Assembly: GCF_031755915.1 (NCBI RefSeq)
Contig: NC_083385.1
Span: forward strand, 573,001-637,000
Origin: Ziziphus jujuba
Taxonomy: Eukaryota > Streptophyta > Magnoliopsida > Rosales > Rhamnaceae
Length of the DNA: 64,000 nucleotides
Direction of reading: 5' to 3'
Shown: one piece after another, positions 13,478 to 27,200 of the stretch
How the letters are laid out: each line of letters begins with the position of its first letter
Position numbering within the stretch: the stretch's first letter is position 1
Notes under the pieces: model-generated
Seen by the model: the letters and a program-made list of their open reading frames with translations, nothing else
Told to the model about the DNA's origin: nothing
Database searches by the model: none
Program-made: the position numbers and the translations under genes

Positions 13478-14624
13478 TCTAACCTCCAAAGAAACTTAAT
13501 GAGTTCCATTCAAAGGAGCAATTAATTAAATATGAAATTTAGTTGAACTGGTGAAGACACGTGTATTAACGCTTCCATTGACCAATATCTATCAATGTCA
13601 TTCGCTGTCTGTTTGCGGGCCGCGGGCGCTTGATGATAATGAGCAAGTAGGAACCGTACGTACCGCTAGTTTTGCCTTTCATAATTAATATTGTAACTTA
13701 TAGCTGCTTCGTTTTGACATACATACATATAATATTGTAAATTAATATGAATGTAGTATACATATTGTCTTCAAGTAGTTCCTCTCATTGCGGACAACTT
13801 GTACTGGATGTAGTGGTACGGTGTATGCGGACCATATATATCTACACATTGACACTTGCATTTGGTCAGGTTCACTTCCAAATTGTCCGTTCCATCCATT
13901 CATCCACTTACTCTTATCAACTGTTTCGATCGGTACTGGTAACTTATTTATTTATTTATTTATGAATGGTACTAGTAAATAATTTGAACTTGAATAAGAG
14001 GGTAAAAGTTCAATTCTAATTATCCGGTCAAAAACTAATCATGTCTACGAAACTATAAATTACTCAACCAGAAAGGAAGTATTAAAAGTTATGCATGTGT
14101 ACCATAAATCTTCAAAATAGACTTCAATAGTATAATTTGACTAATTTCAAATCCTAATAAGTCTACATAACATATTATGTGAAATCTTATTTCTATCATT
14201 AATGTTATATTCGTGTTAAATTTAATCAATTTGAACACAATTTGTTAAGATTTCATGTAAAAATAAATGGACATAAATATATTTATTAAATTATCATGTA
14301 ATTTATCATCCAACCCGTTGATTCGATAAAAATATGTACAAATTTAAAAATTCAAATCTAATTTAAATTTCAAATGATAAAATAATTTTAATTTTTAAAA
14401 TTTTGTAAATATACTTGTTTGTTTTTAGATTTTTTAAAAAATAAATTAAAAAGCAACAAATGAATGCATTTGTGAATAATAAAATAAGTATTTTTAATAT
14501 TATAAAAATTATAAAATTACAAAAATATATTTAGAAGATTGTGGATTTAAGACATCAGATAATAAAAAATTATTATAAATAATCAAATAAATATATATAT
14601 AAAGGAATTCTATGACCAGGACGG

Positions 14625-14755
14625 TCTGTATACGAACCGCACCCAAAATCAATATTTTTTGGATGAAAACATTGGTTTTAATGTGTACAGTGAACAATAA
14701 AACTTACGTTTTTATACAAAAAATATTGACTTTGGGTGCATCCGCAACGTAGAAA
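14625..14755. repeat. Foldback (MITE-like) element
   Basis: Arms share gcacccaaa.tcaatatttt: left near 14638-14660, right, in reverse complement, near 14716-14740. The centre, near gtgtacagtgaac, is itself nearly palindromic. Both arms are less AT-rich at their outer ends. Flanked by AT-rich DNA; no clear target duplication. Confidence 0.55.
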
Positions 14756-15599
14756 AACTGTATATATATAAATGATTTTATATAATATGTGGTTTATATG
14801 TAATTGAAATAAATAATGTTACTTATTTAAATATATTTTGGTTGTCATTAAAATAAACCCTAATTTGGAAAGTAAACAATTTATGAGACCCATTGATAAT
14901 TGTTCTAAAAGTTTATTGGATAACTTTTAAATTTAATTGATATATTTTTTTTTATGTGACATTCAGTATGATGACATGGCTTACCATATCAAATGCTCTT
15001 ACTATAAATTCCTCGTGCTGTCTTATTATATCAAAATCAATATATATATATATATATATATATGATTTAATTGGTGAGCTAGCTTATTATATGGTGTATC
15101 ATAATAATATAGTACAATACTGAACAAGGGCAAAAAGAAAATACATACAGTTGTATTCTTCTAAAAGAAAAATCCTTTCTAATCTATAAATCCTATAATT
15201 ACTTAATTGTTTATTTTTAAAGGTTCATTTTTCTTTACTATTTTTTTAATATTAAAAATAAAATAAAAAATACTGTAAATTAATATTATCATTTATGATT
15301 TATCAATTTTATCTCTATATAAGCCAACTATAATGTGAGTTAGATAATCCAATAAATCATAACTATATAAATATATATTTTAATATAGTTAACATACAAT
15401 AAGGAAACTGTATGCGTATATATTACGCATTAGGGCAAGTGTTTTCTTAATCTATTCATTAAAAAATTTTAAAAAAAAAATATTTTCTTATTAGTATACA
15501 TATGGATAACTGACGTCCTTCTTTTCATTTATTTACTTATTATTATTATTTTATAAATACGTTAGTTACTCAAATGTATACTAATTAACAAATATAAAT

Positions 15600-15646
<47 letters not shown>

Positions 15647-16540
15647 AAACTAAAAGTCAAGGATGATAGGATGACAGTAGGTGATGCACAACCAAAATTA
15701 TTTAAAAAGTGAGACATGGAGGATAGGTAAAAGAGCCTCAACGAAAATATATATTTTTTTTTTCTGACTTTGTAGAACTCATTGTTTCCTCTTTTGGACA
15801 TCAAAGAGAGGATAACATTAATATTTTGTTGAGAAGGAGGCAAGCAGAAGTTAAAAAGCAAAAATACAGCAAAATTTGCACTAATTAGGCAAAGGGGATA
15901 TACGAGTTTGATGAAATGATTAATTTTGTGGTTTGTAAACTTATTATTAGCTTCCATCTTAATTTCATCTGCTATCCCCTAAATGGATCGTATCCAACGT
16001 TATTGTAGTTCAGAAATGGGGGATTTTTTTTTTTTTTTTTTTTTTTTTGGTGGGGGGGGGGGGGGAATGGAGGAAAATTTCTATTTGTTATTTTATTTCT
16101 GTGCAATTCAACAATAGTCAGATGGTGCTTGATTAAATTAATTAAACTTGACATAAGTTAACGTTTCCCTTGGCTCATCATTGATCTCTTGGAAAAGCAA
16201 GAAACAAAAAACAGAAGTGTTTAATGCAGGGGGAAGAGCATTAGCAATTAGGAATTGAGAAAGTCAAATTAGAATAGATTAGTTGGTAATTACTTAATAA
16301 GAAAAGGAAGTGTCCCCTTTAGTCATAGTTAAGAGGCGCTTTGGTTCTTTGGGGGAGCTAAAAAGCAGCTGTTGGGCATGGTTGTACTTGTTGGCAGCGC
16401 CAGGCAGGCAGGCCGGCGAGTGAGTGAAGCAGTGAGTCATTGAATGGGTGATACATTCATAACCTAATCCAATCTAATCTAATCTAATACGGTCAAACTC
16501 AGCCTCCAAACGCCTTTTCCCTCAAAAAAGCAAAGCTCCC

Positions 16541-16557
16541 CCACACTCTCTCTCTCT

Positions 16558-16585
<28 letters not shown>
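16541..16585. repeat. (CT)n tract in the CYP707A promoter region
   Basis: A CT-dinucleotide-rich run, with a second CT/CCT-rich run at about 16771-16797. Pyrimidine-rich promoter tracts of this kind are common in plants. Confidence 0.8.
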
Positions 16586-16589
<4 letters not shown>

Positions 16590-16808
16590 CTCTTTTCACC
16601 ATAAGAAGAAAAGGAAGGGAATTAGGGAAGACAAGGACCAAAAATATAATGAATGAGCTGGATGGAGAATCCGTGTGTGGGATTCTAGCTGTAACTGATA
16701 GTCCCTACTACTACTACTACTCCTCTCTTTCCTCCTTTCTTCCTAGGCTTCCTTTCTTCCCCAAAAGCCGCTCTCTCTCTCCCTCCCTCCCTCCCTTCTA
16801 ATTATCAT

Positions 16809-16816
16809 TATAAATA
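16809..16816 (+). promoter_or_regulatory. Probable TATA box of the CYP707A gene
   Basis: TATAAATA lies 91-98 bases upstream of the ATG, followed by a CT-rich stretch typical of a plant transcription start and a leader of about 65 bases. Confidence 0.7.
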
Positions 16817-16906
16817 CCCCCTACTCCTTCGTTCTTCTCCGCCCACGCATACTTCGTTTTTCTTTCTCAACTCACATACTTGAACACAAACACCACACTA
16901 GACTAG

Positions 16907-17796
16907 ATGGATTGCTACTCTATCTTCTGCTTCTCTGCTTTTGCTTTCTTTCTTTTATTTCTCCTCCGTCCCATCCTCAAATTCTTCTTGTCCCCCAATT
17001 CCAACTCCAATTCCTCCGACAACCCTACTCTTCCACCGGGCACCTTGGGTTGGCCTTATATCGGCGAGACTTTCCAACTCTACTCTCAAAACCCCAACGT
17101 CTTCTTTGCTTCCAAGCAGAAGAGGTATATTTTAATGCTATTCCATTTTCCATTTTCATTTCCATTTCCACCAACATAAACGTTTGTATGTATGAAAGGC
17201 AAATGATTATTTATTCTTATCAACTCGATATTTTTTATATGTATATATATATATATGTGTGTGTGTATGCAGGTATGGTTCTATCTTCAAGACCCACATC
17301 TTGGGGTGCCCGTGTGTGATGACTTCGAGCCCGGAAGCAGCGAAATTCGTTCTCTCAAGAGCTCATCTCTTCAAGCCTACATTCCCTGCAAGCAAAGAGC
17401 GGATGTTGGGGAAAGAGGCCATCTTCTTCCACCAGGGAGACTACCACGCCAAATTGAGGAAGCTTGTCCTCCGTTCCTTCATGCCCGAAACTATCAAAAA
17501 CATTGTGTCTGACATTGAAACCATTGCTACCTCCTCTCTTCAATCCTGGGAAGGCCGCTCCATCAACACCTTCCAAGAAATGAAATCGGTCAGCTCCTCA
17601 TCTCTTGTTCTTTTTTTTTTTTTCTCTTTTTATTTGGTTTTTCTTAATTTTAACTAAAACCACCCACCTGTTAATTAATAACACAAACATTAAATAAAAT
17701 AAAAACAGAGCTCCTCTGTTTTTCCACTCCCTCCCATGCCCTGCCCTCTCTCTCTCTCTCTCTCTCTCTCTAATTAATCCCTATATATAGTTATTA

Positions 17797-17827
<31 letters not shown>

Positions 17828-19428
17828 AAAAAATAAAAATAAAAATAAAATTGTTTGTTTCATATGGATATAAATATTCTGACGGAGAAAATGTTATTTT
17901 TGTCTTTAATTTGCAGTTTACATTCAATGTTGCACTTCTTTCCATATTTGGAAAAGATGAAGTTATGTACAGAGAAGATCTGAAGCGGTGCTACTACATT
18001 CTTGAGAAGGGATACAACTCAATGCCCATCAACCTGCCGGGCACACTGTTTCACAAATCCATGAAAGCAAGGAAGGAGCTGGCCCAGATCTTGGCCAAAA
18101 TCCTCTCAACCAGGAGGCAGATGAAGCACGACCAGAAAGACCTGCTTGGATCTTTTATGGGTGACAAAGAAGGCCTCACCGATGACCAAATTGCCGACAA
18201 CATCATTGGTGTCATCTTTGCCGCCCGCGATACTACTGCCAGTGTCTTGACATGGATCGTCAAGTATCTGGGTGAAAACCCAAATGTCCTTGATGCTGTC
18301 ACTGTAAGAATCCAACTCCCAACCCCTCCATCCATTATGTTCATTCTTTCTTCTTTTTTATTGTTTAATTAATTAATTAGTCTAATAAAGTTTTCACTAC
18401 CTTTTCCACAGCAAGAGCAACAATCCATAATGAAGAGAAAAGAGGAATGTGGCGAAGACAAGGCTCTGACCTGGGCTGATACAAAGAAGATGCCAATAAC
18501 TTGCCGAGTTATTCAAGAGACTCTTAGAGTCGCTTCTATTTTATCCTTTACCTTCAGAGAAGCTGTTGAAGATGTTGTATATGAAGGTCAGTTAACCCTT
18601 TTACGATATGGATCCCTTATGTGACAAAACAAAAAGAGAGGAAGAAGAAGAATGAAACAATAGTACTTATTTTTCTTTTTTTTTTTTGTTGTTTTGCCAT
18701 GTCCATAATTTTTCAGGGTATCTTATACCGAAAGGATGGAAAGTTTTACCACTATTCAGGAACATTCATCACAGCCCAGACATCTTCCCAGAACCCGAGA
18801 AATTCGATCCTTCAAGATTTGAGGTAAATTGGCAAATGGCAATTGGCCTAGCTATTTTCATAGTGGCGTTTAAACTTAAAAACTCCTGAGAGTCATAGAT
18901 GTTGAACAACATTCATCATTGGGGGTTTGGTTTGGATGATTGAACAGGTTACTCCAAAACCCAATACATACATGCCGTTTGGCAATGGGACCCACGCATG
19001 CCCAGGGAATGAATTAGCTAAACTGGAGATGTTGGTCCTTGTCCATCATCTAACCACAAAGTACAGGTTGGTACTAAAACTTGAAAGTGTCTGCTGGCTT
19101 AGCTGTTGCCTCTTTTGTATAAGGGTAATATTACAGTTATCAATTTTGATAATCAATTATGTAATAATTTTTTAATAATATTAAATTAATATTATAAACC
19201 ATTTAATCGATATATCCTTTTTATAAAGATTTTTTCCTGACAGTAGAAGTATCGGTTTCCAAAAATAGAATGCATTCCGTAGTTATAATTAACCATTCCT
19301 GACATTATTTGTGTACAAATTTAATAACATGCAGGTGGTGTACAATGGGTGCAAAGAATGGGATTCAGTATGGCCCTTTTGCTCTTCCCCAGAACGGTTT
19401 GCCCATCAGATTGTCTCTCAAGATATAA
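16907..19428 (+). CDS. CYP707A: Abscisic acid 8'-hydroxylase, cytochrome P450 CYP707A family
   Basis: Seven coding exons: 16907-17124, 17273-17588, 17917-18303, 18412-18586, 18717-18823, 18948-19066 and 19335-19428. All introns are GT-AG and the frame is kept throughout; the product is 471 residues, normal for CYP707A. A hydrophobic N-terminal anchor (about 9-28) places it in the ER membrane. Seen in order: hinge LPPGTLGWP (42-50), I-helix AARDTT (280-285), ETLR (343-346), FDPSRF (395-400), and the heme loop FGNGTHAC with ligand Cys419. The stretches TFNVALLSIFGKDE and GNELAKLE, and the C-terminal PFALPQNGLPI, are hallmarks of CYP707A among plant P450s. Family knowledge: the enzyme hydroxylates abscisic acid at C-8', giving phaseic acid, the main route of ABA breakdown. 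All key residues are present, so it should be active. Which paralogue (A1-A4) it is cannot be fixed from this window. Confidence 0.96.
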
Positions 19429-20141
19429 ACACATATTGATATTGATATCCCATCAGAAAAATCAGACATCAGTTTTCTAAATATAGAAAAGAATTCCCTA
19501 TAATGGAAGGAAAAGGAGAAAGACAAAGTCTTCTTTTTGCTTTATTTGAGATAAGAAGCCAAGTGTACAGATGCGTGTCCCTTTATATATATATATATAT
19601 ATATTATATATGATAGTGTTATCAATTTATTGTTTGTTTTCTTCTAGAGCCTGAGAAAAACCAAGAAGAAAAGAAAGAAAGAAAGAAAGAAAGCAAATAG
19701 AATACCTCAATGCCCAGCGGATGCATGGTGTATATATATATATGACATTTTAAATTTTACCAAATTTCCAGTTATATTCATTTTTCGTTTTTGCGATTAA
19801 TTGCTTATGTAAGTAAATAAAGAGCCGCAAGGCATGCAGAAATGAAATTGATTTAGTCTTTGAGAATGATTCTAGCCATATGGTTTCACTACTGTTGAAA
19901 TTTACCTTCATTCATTATTCAACCCTCCAACCCCCCAAAAAAAAGAGTAATTAACTAATTAATACGACAGATGAAGAAGATATTAGTTGTTCCTACGTAC
20001 ACGGCACTCTTGAAAAATGATAATTTATATCTGTAAAAGCCATTATCAGAGCTTGCATTTGACAAATTATCTCAATATCTCACTTCTAATTTAAAAATTA
20101 ACCCTATTCAAAATAATATTATCTGTATTTTTTTGTTATAA

Positions 20142-20583
20142 GAGCATCTTCAATGGTTTTCTGTCCATTTAAAAATCATTTGTCACATTAGATAAATAAA
20201 TACAATTTTTAAAAAATCTTCTTCAATGGTTCTATGTATTAGTTCTGTCAAGCTGATGTGGCAATAAAAAAAATAGAAACTGTGAAGGACATTGTCTACT
20301 TCTGGAAGTTCTGTTAGACATACTGGGTCAGCATTTTATTTATTTTTATTGATTTTTATTTAAAAAAAAAAATTCCTACCTGAGTTTTTGATTTTTTTAA
20401 TTAGATATAATTTTAAAATAAAAAAATTACATATTAGCATTTCAGAATATTTTAAACAGAATTAATTGTAGAAAAATTACCTAAAACATTATCTATTAAA
20501 TAGAAAGAATGCTATATAAATATGAATACTTTCCAAAATCAACGCCACATAAATTTCAATAGAAAAAATCATTAGAGATGTTC
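20142..20583. mobile_element. Tourist-like MITE (PIF/Harbinger type)
   Basis: A 442-bp element flanked by TAA on both sides (20139-20141 and 20584-20586). Left end GAGCATCTTCAATGGTTTT; the right end in reverse complement is GAACATCTCTAATGATTTT, 14 of 19 matching. A second copy of the end motif (cttcaatggttc) lies inside at about 20221. It has no transposase. Termini and TAA duplication fit Tourist elements, which depend on PIF/Harbinger transposase. The ends have diverged, suggesting an old insertion. Confidence 0.75.
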
Positions 20584-21034
20584 TAATACTACTATTTTAA
20601 AAAGTCAAGTTATTAAAACGTGAATTATTATTACTTTTTTATCATTTTAATGCCTTGAAAATCCTCCCATAATAGAAGACTGGTAAAGTACAGAGCAATG
20701 TCCAAATGCCAAATTGGACATGGAGTTCGCCACTAACCGTCTCTTCTGTTCACTTCACTCCCTTCAGATACGACTACCTGCAACTTTCCCATATATTAAT
20801 TAATTAGTCGATTAATAATGCTGAGCTAGCTCTCGTAATTTATGTAGTATATATATACATTATAACCATAATTTTGCTATAAAAATATGTGTACATCTAT
20901 GTTATCGAAGACGTGCTTGATCACACTACATACCACTGATCCAATACATACAAATAATAGATATATCTAGTTAATTACATTTACGTATAATATGAGCACA
21001 ACATGGCTGTGCTCATGTTTTTTTTCATAAAATC

Positions 21035-21080
<46 letters not shown>

Positions 21081-22464
21081 CTTTTATTGGACTTTTCAAC
21101 TTCAATTGAATAGCCATTGATATCATTACATTTGCTATGCTAATTGATATTTTAATTAATTATTTATTTCATAAGTCGTCTATTATATTATACAGTCAGA
21201 GTAGACTTTGTAGAGCTGAGCTGCTGGCGACAAAATGGATTTAATTAAACAAAATGAATTTTAGTGATCTCCAAGCTAATCAATATTCTATCACTCACTT
21301 TCACACCATCGTGGATATATATATATACAAGGAGTGGACCAAAAAAGTCCATTAAACAAATCAATCTGACTAAGCCGAGCGGCTTGAATTGGTTATTCTT
21401 TCTTTCAACATAATATAATATGGACTCGAATAAGGTTGAATGAGATATTAGTCTGCATTGGTTATAAACAATTGAAATTAAATAAACAAACTATTATTGG
21501 TTTTGGTTAAAAGTTCTATCAAACAAAACCATTCATGATTCATCGTATATAATTTCCAAAAGTTTTAGACATTTCAGGTTTTGTCTATTTCAATTAAAAA
21601 AAATTTATTGTATATATGTGCACTAGTTTTAAACTATAGTTTCAATCATATCAAATATTACACTATCAAATGCATTTCACAGTATGAAATACTAAGCTAT
21701 ATAATACCCAAATTAAATCATTAAAGGGGCAAAAAAAACAGCTTCAAAACTGACGAGCACCTAATTAATGTAATCCAACCCATTGCTTGGTTTGATTTTA
21801 ATATATATAATTAAATTACATTTTAGTATCAAACATCGAGATTAATTTTATTTTGGATATCTAAGAAAAAGAATTAACCAACCTGGTTAATCTTGCTCAT
21901 CCATGTATACAATAATACCAACTGGAATGACTTTCCATCACTTGAAAAACTCTTAACAGTCAAAATGCAGACTTTTGGATATAAAAAATAATATATATCC
22001 AACTATGTATGTATAGTTAATTGGAGGACATGCGTCGCTCATAGATTCTCTCATTTTCATGGTGGGTGGAAATGGAAAATGATGGTTTGGACTCAGGACA
22101 TAATAACATATACGAGTTATTTATTCTCTATTATTCAACGATGTGGGAATTAATCATTTCACTTGTGTTTAATTAAGTTCGAGCTTAGTTAAGGACTTTG
22201 ATTGTTACTGTTTCATATAACACTTCCTTTTTTTTTTTTTTTTTTTATATACTTATAATACTTCCAATAGATATTATATGCAAAATTACCACTTTTGTTG
22301 CCTAAGAAATTAAGATAGCGCATTCGAGAATGTCATATAATTAATTGTTTATAAATGAAAAAAAAATAAAAGTAGAGTTTCAATGTCAAATAAAATTAAC
22401 TCAATTAATAATCAATTTATATCTATGTTTGAGAATTTATGAATTTAAAATATCAAAATGAAAA

Positions 22465-22472
<8 letters not shown>

Positions 22473-22544
<72 letters not shown>
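22473..22544. repeat. (TA)36 microsatellite
   Basis: The longest pure dinucleotide array in the window, about 72 bases of TA, preceded by a short poly-A run. Its length is likely variable between individuals and prone to assembly error. Confidence 0.95.
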
Positions 22545-22547
<3 letters not shown>

Positions 22548-22811
22548 AAATGTTATTAAAAAAATAATGGTGGGGAAGAGGGTCTCAATGAGATGCTGAA
22601 GGGTGGCCGGGCGATAGCGACGGAATGACAAATCATTTTCAAACATTGAAAAGTGATGAACAGATTTTATATATATATATATATATATATGATAATAAGA
22701 TTGAATATCTCTGCTAATCACAAATTTCATTCATGTAACCATCAAAACGTCAAACTCATCACTAATTGGAAATGACTTTTGTTTTATCACTTGGTCTGTC
22801 TGATAGCCGCC

Positions 22812-23630
22812 ATTGATTATTCTTTTGAAACATTAATTTCTGACTTACTCCCATTTCCACTGCATATTAGACATAATAATGTGTGAGAGAGAGAAAGGAA
22901 ATGGTTTGGGTTTCGGTTTCGGCTAACCTTTTAAATCAGAATGAAATTGGGACTTGTACTATTCATAAGCTGTCAAAGTTTGAATTGGTCCAGTCTATTA
23001 TGCACTGCACACGCTTTTTTGTCAGGTCTTTCTTTGCTCGAGAAATAAACCCTCTGCTCCACTCTATTTTCCACTTACCAGAGATGGCCAATACTATGAT
23101 AGTGTAGGCTAGCAAATTACTTTTATAACCATGCATCGCCTACTCATTCATTATTCAATAAGGCTCAAAAAAGAGAAAAACGTTTTCTTATCGAGAAAAT
23201 AACGAAAGAAGAACCACTGATTATTCTTTTGAAACATTAATTTCTTACTTCCATTTCCACTGCATATTAAACATAATAATGTGTGTGAGAGAGAAAGTAA
23301 ATGGTTGTGGTTTCGGTTTCAGCTTACCCTTTAAATCAGAACGAAATTGGGACTTCTACTATTCATAAACTGTCATAGTTTGAATTGGTCCAGTCAATTA
23401 TGTAGTGCACACGTTTTTTTATCAGGTCTTTCTTTGCTGGAGAAATAAACCCTCTGCTCCACTCTATTTTACACTTACCAGAGATGGCCTCTACTATGAC
23501 AATGTAGCCTAATAAAAGCTCACAAATGATTTTTACAACCATGCACCACCTATCCATTCATTACTCAATAAGGCTCCCAAAAAAAAAAAAAAAAGTCTTC
23601 TTATGGAGAAAATAACAAAAGTAGAAAACG
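22812..23630. repeat. Large tandem duplication, 404-bp period
   Basis: Copy 1 (about 22812-23215) and copy 2 (about 23216-23630) can be aligned throughout: both begin gattattcttttgaaacatt (22815 and 23219) and share ctttctttgct, then gagaaataaaccctctgctc, and cattca near the end. Point changes and small indels separate them, including a poly-A expansion in copy 2. Reading frames in either copy are short and not conserved between them, so this is non-coding. Confidence 0.9.
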
Positions 23631-24242
23631 TGAAATCGTATGAGTAAATTCAAACCATCAATTGACTTTCGGCATGTCATTGTATCAAACTGTTCAATAA
23701 ACCGTTTCGATAAGATATTTTAATCCACAGCACACCACCACCACCACCACCACCTTGATTGACAAATTTGGACTTTCCAAAGCATAAAAATCCGTTAACG
23801 TGGAAAGGAATTTCCTATTGAACCTGTCCGTACCACTGACTGACTCGAAACCCCTAAACCACACCATCTTCATGATTCCTTCAATAATGTCCACTAGACT
23901 CACCACTATTGCAACTATCACTTCATCACACAATTCAACCACAATTCACATTATGAGACTCCAGGAACACTACAACAGAATACAACAGAAAATATGTAAC
24001 ACATAACAACAGGAGAACAATCTAAATTCTGCGAGTTTCTCATTTTGCTCAAACAACATAGACATTTGTTGAAATACAATAAATCTCAGGATTTATAAGA
24101 TCATAAATCCAGCCATGCTTGAAATTACTTCACATTTAGCACCCTCGAGGGTTTGATTAAGATAAAGAAATACAAGCCACACTTTAACTTTTCAATTCGC
24201 TTAAAACTGAGACATTTGCAATTTGTTAACGCACTTAAACAG

Positions 24243-27200
24243 TCATGGATTATGGATCTCATTATTGCTGTATATGCCACAGTATAAACCTCTCACTGTC
24301 AACTGCAAGAAATTCACACATTTGAAACAGGTTGTTACACTATCTAACTCAATCACCATTAAATATTTCGAAAAACTGCAAAGTGGGTGTAGAATGAGGA
24401 AGGAATAGACAAGATAGAGAAACAAATGATAAAACCTTCTCTGCAACATCTGTCATGCCTGAAACATCCACCTTTCCTTTCTTCAAGAGTTCGAGACGAG
24501 ATCGAATAAGGTGGTTCTGCTCCTCAGCCTACATGCAAAGTGGTATTTAGAATCCTAAGTTAATCCTTATTCTTCTTATAACATGATGTGTTTTCAGCTT
24601 AACATTTCAACATCAGGGAAAGTTTTGATGATTTAAGGTCTAGAACATAAAGGCATTACATTCACATGAAGAAGAAATTGTGCGATAGAAAGTTTTCCAC
24701 AAACATCAAAAGGGTAGCTACCATCTTTACTGGATATCATTAATTATATTCAATGACCGAAAAGATAAACAGAAATCTCCGCTAAATGATGTTTCTTTTT
24801 GCCTAAGAACCCTGTTTTCTAGAACAAATAAAAAACTTTAGAAGAATACCCTTGCACCTACTGGAAAAGCAAGGGCTACATAAAAACATGGCCCCACACG
24901 GTGTCTCCAGTTGCAAGTTCCAAAATCAAATGGAAATGCAACCACTACAGTTTTGTGGATGTACATGGCAAGCATCCAAGCAAGTGCCCTCCGTGTTTGT
25001 GTGCCGTGACTCAATTGCAAGTTGCAAATTCCAAAATCAAATCGAAATGCAACCACAACTGTTTCAAGTATGTGTATAGCAAGCACCCAAGCAAGTGCCC
25101 TCTGTGTTTGTGTGCTATGACCAAGTTTATATGTGCATATTAAAGCAAAATGTCAATATAAGCCAGTCCAAGGGATATGATATTCAAAAGCTGATATAGC
25201 AACGAAACCTAAACATGAAAAAGTAATCAAGCCAAAGAAGTTTAGGGATAATGCCTAAAAGTGGATTCACATCCCAAGTGAAAGGATCTCATATTGAAAA
25301 CAAAAACAAAAAATAACGTTTTACAAGACAATTTGACAAAAGAAGACAAAAGTCTTCCCACGGTAAACATACCACTAGAGACATCAGTTTCCAGACTTCA
25401 GTGCATCATCAGTTTTCAACAGCTAGTGCATGCTAAAAATTCGAACAACAAAACCAAAGGAGAGCCTAATGGCATTTTCTCATCTGCAAATATCATATTC
25501 CATGCAACTTTTATCAATAGTGGAACCCTATGAACAATGTAATGTGGTTCATAAGATAAGATATGCATACAAGCATATAGGGAAAAGGGTTTGATAATAA
25601 AATTCTTATATCTCAGCTAACCAACTTCTTCTTTAGCGGTCAAAGAAAAAAGTTGATTCCATTTTACTGTGTTCATAGATGTAAGCAATGCATTATAAAT
25701 CAGATGATAATTGCTTAGTATCTCCTAATAAGCCATTCTAACTAGCAACATAATACAGTTATGTATATTACCAATTCCAGCATGTTTTTCAAGTACTGGA
25801 TTTCATTCTTCTTTGTTGTCAAGAGCTTGAAAGTAACATCTTTTAGATTAGTCCTGCGTTTCAGCGAGCACAAATTAAGAATGGGAAGTTCATAAAACCA
25901 GACCTCATTGAGCTAGAATGCAATAATGTAATCCAATGAAGGTAATTCTTGGATATTACCACAGTCATCTATAATGCAATAACGCAAGCCATAGTCAGTC
26001 AAAAGAAGAACATTCTTTGTTAACAAGGTCAACATAATTGAGGTAATTTCTTCAATCAATAACCAGTTCCTTTTATTCTAAAGCACCGGCTATTGAAAAG
26101 GTGTCAAATAACCAAATTACATATCTAGTTCTTTAAAAAAATTAGATGATACTTACTTATCTGAAAACAAAGGGTCCAGACCTTGTTCTTCCACTAGTTG
26201 CTCTATTGTATCAAGAGCAGTTCGAACCTGCTTATACGGTTGACATTATAACACCAGTCAGGAGGCAATAAATAAAGGAAAAAAATACATTAACCTCCTC
26301 TATGGTGAAAGAAAACAAGCAAAAAGGATAATATCAATACCTGTGTTTCATGACATAAAGTCTCAAAGTCATTCTGTAAAATTCAAAACAGGCAATTGAG
26401 TTCACCTCATAACACCATATCATACATTTAAAAAAGTTTACAAACAGTCAAATTGAAAAGATAACTATGTTCGTTACCAGAGTGATAATTACATGTCTAG
26501 GCTGTCAATCACTGTATACAAAGTAACAAAAACTATTAATGAAATAGGTCGCTTGCTACAGTACATTACTGCTAGTAGAAAGGAGTCCACAATGAGAAAC
26601 CTCTGTTTATGGATATATTGATCTTGTCATTCTAGGTCCAAATTTGATAAACAAGCTCATAACGATTTAAAATTTAAGTTGCCAGCTAATTTAAACTAAT
26701 TCAACAACTATATATAAAAATATCATTATGTACTTCTCAGATCAAGCAAGAGCCATAGTGACTGGAACAACAGGAAAGCTATCATTGTTGCCTGTTAATG
26801 TTATTATTAGCTTTGTTTATCAAATATAATGGAGAAAGGCCCTTTTATCTAGCGATGAAACTATGCATTTGATGCTGTCTACATGTCTAACAAATGCTGG
26901 AACTGAAGTATGGTAGGAACAAAAATTGCAGATATTCTATGCTATCAATGGGGCCAAAAATGTCCCAGAAAAAAACTCTAATAGTGGCAGAAGTTGCCAT
27001 AAGCTCTGCTTTTCAGCAAATTTGTCTTATTTAACTTATTCAAAATGGTGATAAAGAAGGCCACTAAGCGGGTAGAAAAAAACCCAATTACACTTTTGGG
27101 GCTCATAAGTGCATTTGCTTCCAAAGCCATGAAATAGACCCTTAGAGAACTCCAAATGGATTCCCTCATAAATTGAATCATTAGTCAGATTATTTTAAGA

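Larger units (their letters stand above)
2908..16530. other. Long gene-free, repeat-rich intergenic region
   Basis: About 13.6 kb of AT-rich DNA without a supportable gene. Apparent reading frames here are short and dominated by translated TA, TG or poly-T tracts. It contains many (TA)n arrays (for example 5293-5325, 11412-11471, 13439-13473, 15599-15642), foldback elements near 9624-9764, 10345-10500, 11368-12110 and 14625-14755, and poly-A/T runs. No RNA gene was recognised. Confidence 0.65.
19429..24242. other. Gene-free interval between CYP707A and the NNF1-like gene
   Basis: No supportable coding region. It contains a Tourist-like MITE (20142-20583), (TA)n tracts at 21037-21077, 22473-22544 and 22668-22691, a large tandem duplication (22812-23630), and the 3' flanks of both neighbouring genes. 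The GGCC-poor, AT-rich DNA between these elements shows nothing recognisable. Confidence 0.65.

Noticed and set aside
15562..15957. 131-codon frame on the minus strand
   Set aside because: It includes a long Ile-Tyr run translated from a TA repeat and has no recognisable domain.
24838..25143. Frames in both directions over the 111-bp duplication
   Set aside because: They lie inside an intron of the NNF1-like gene and owe their length to the duplication.
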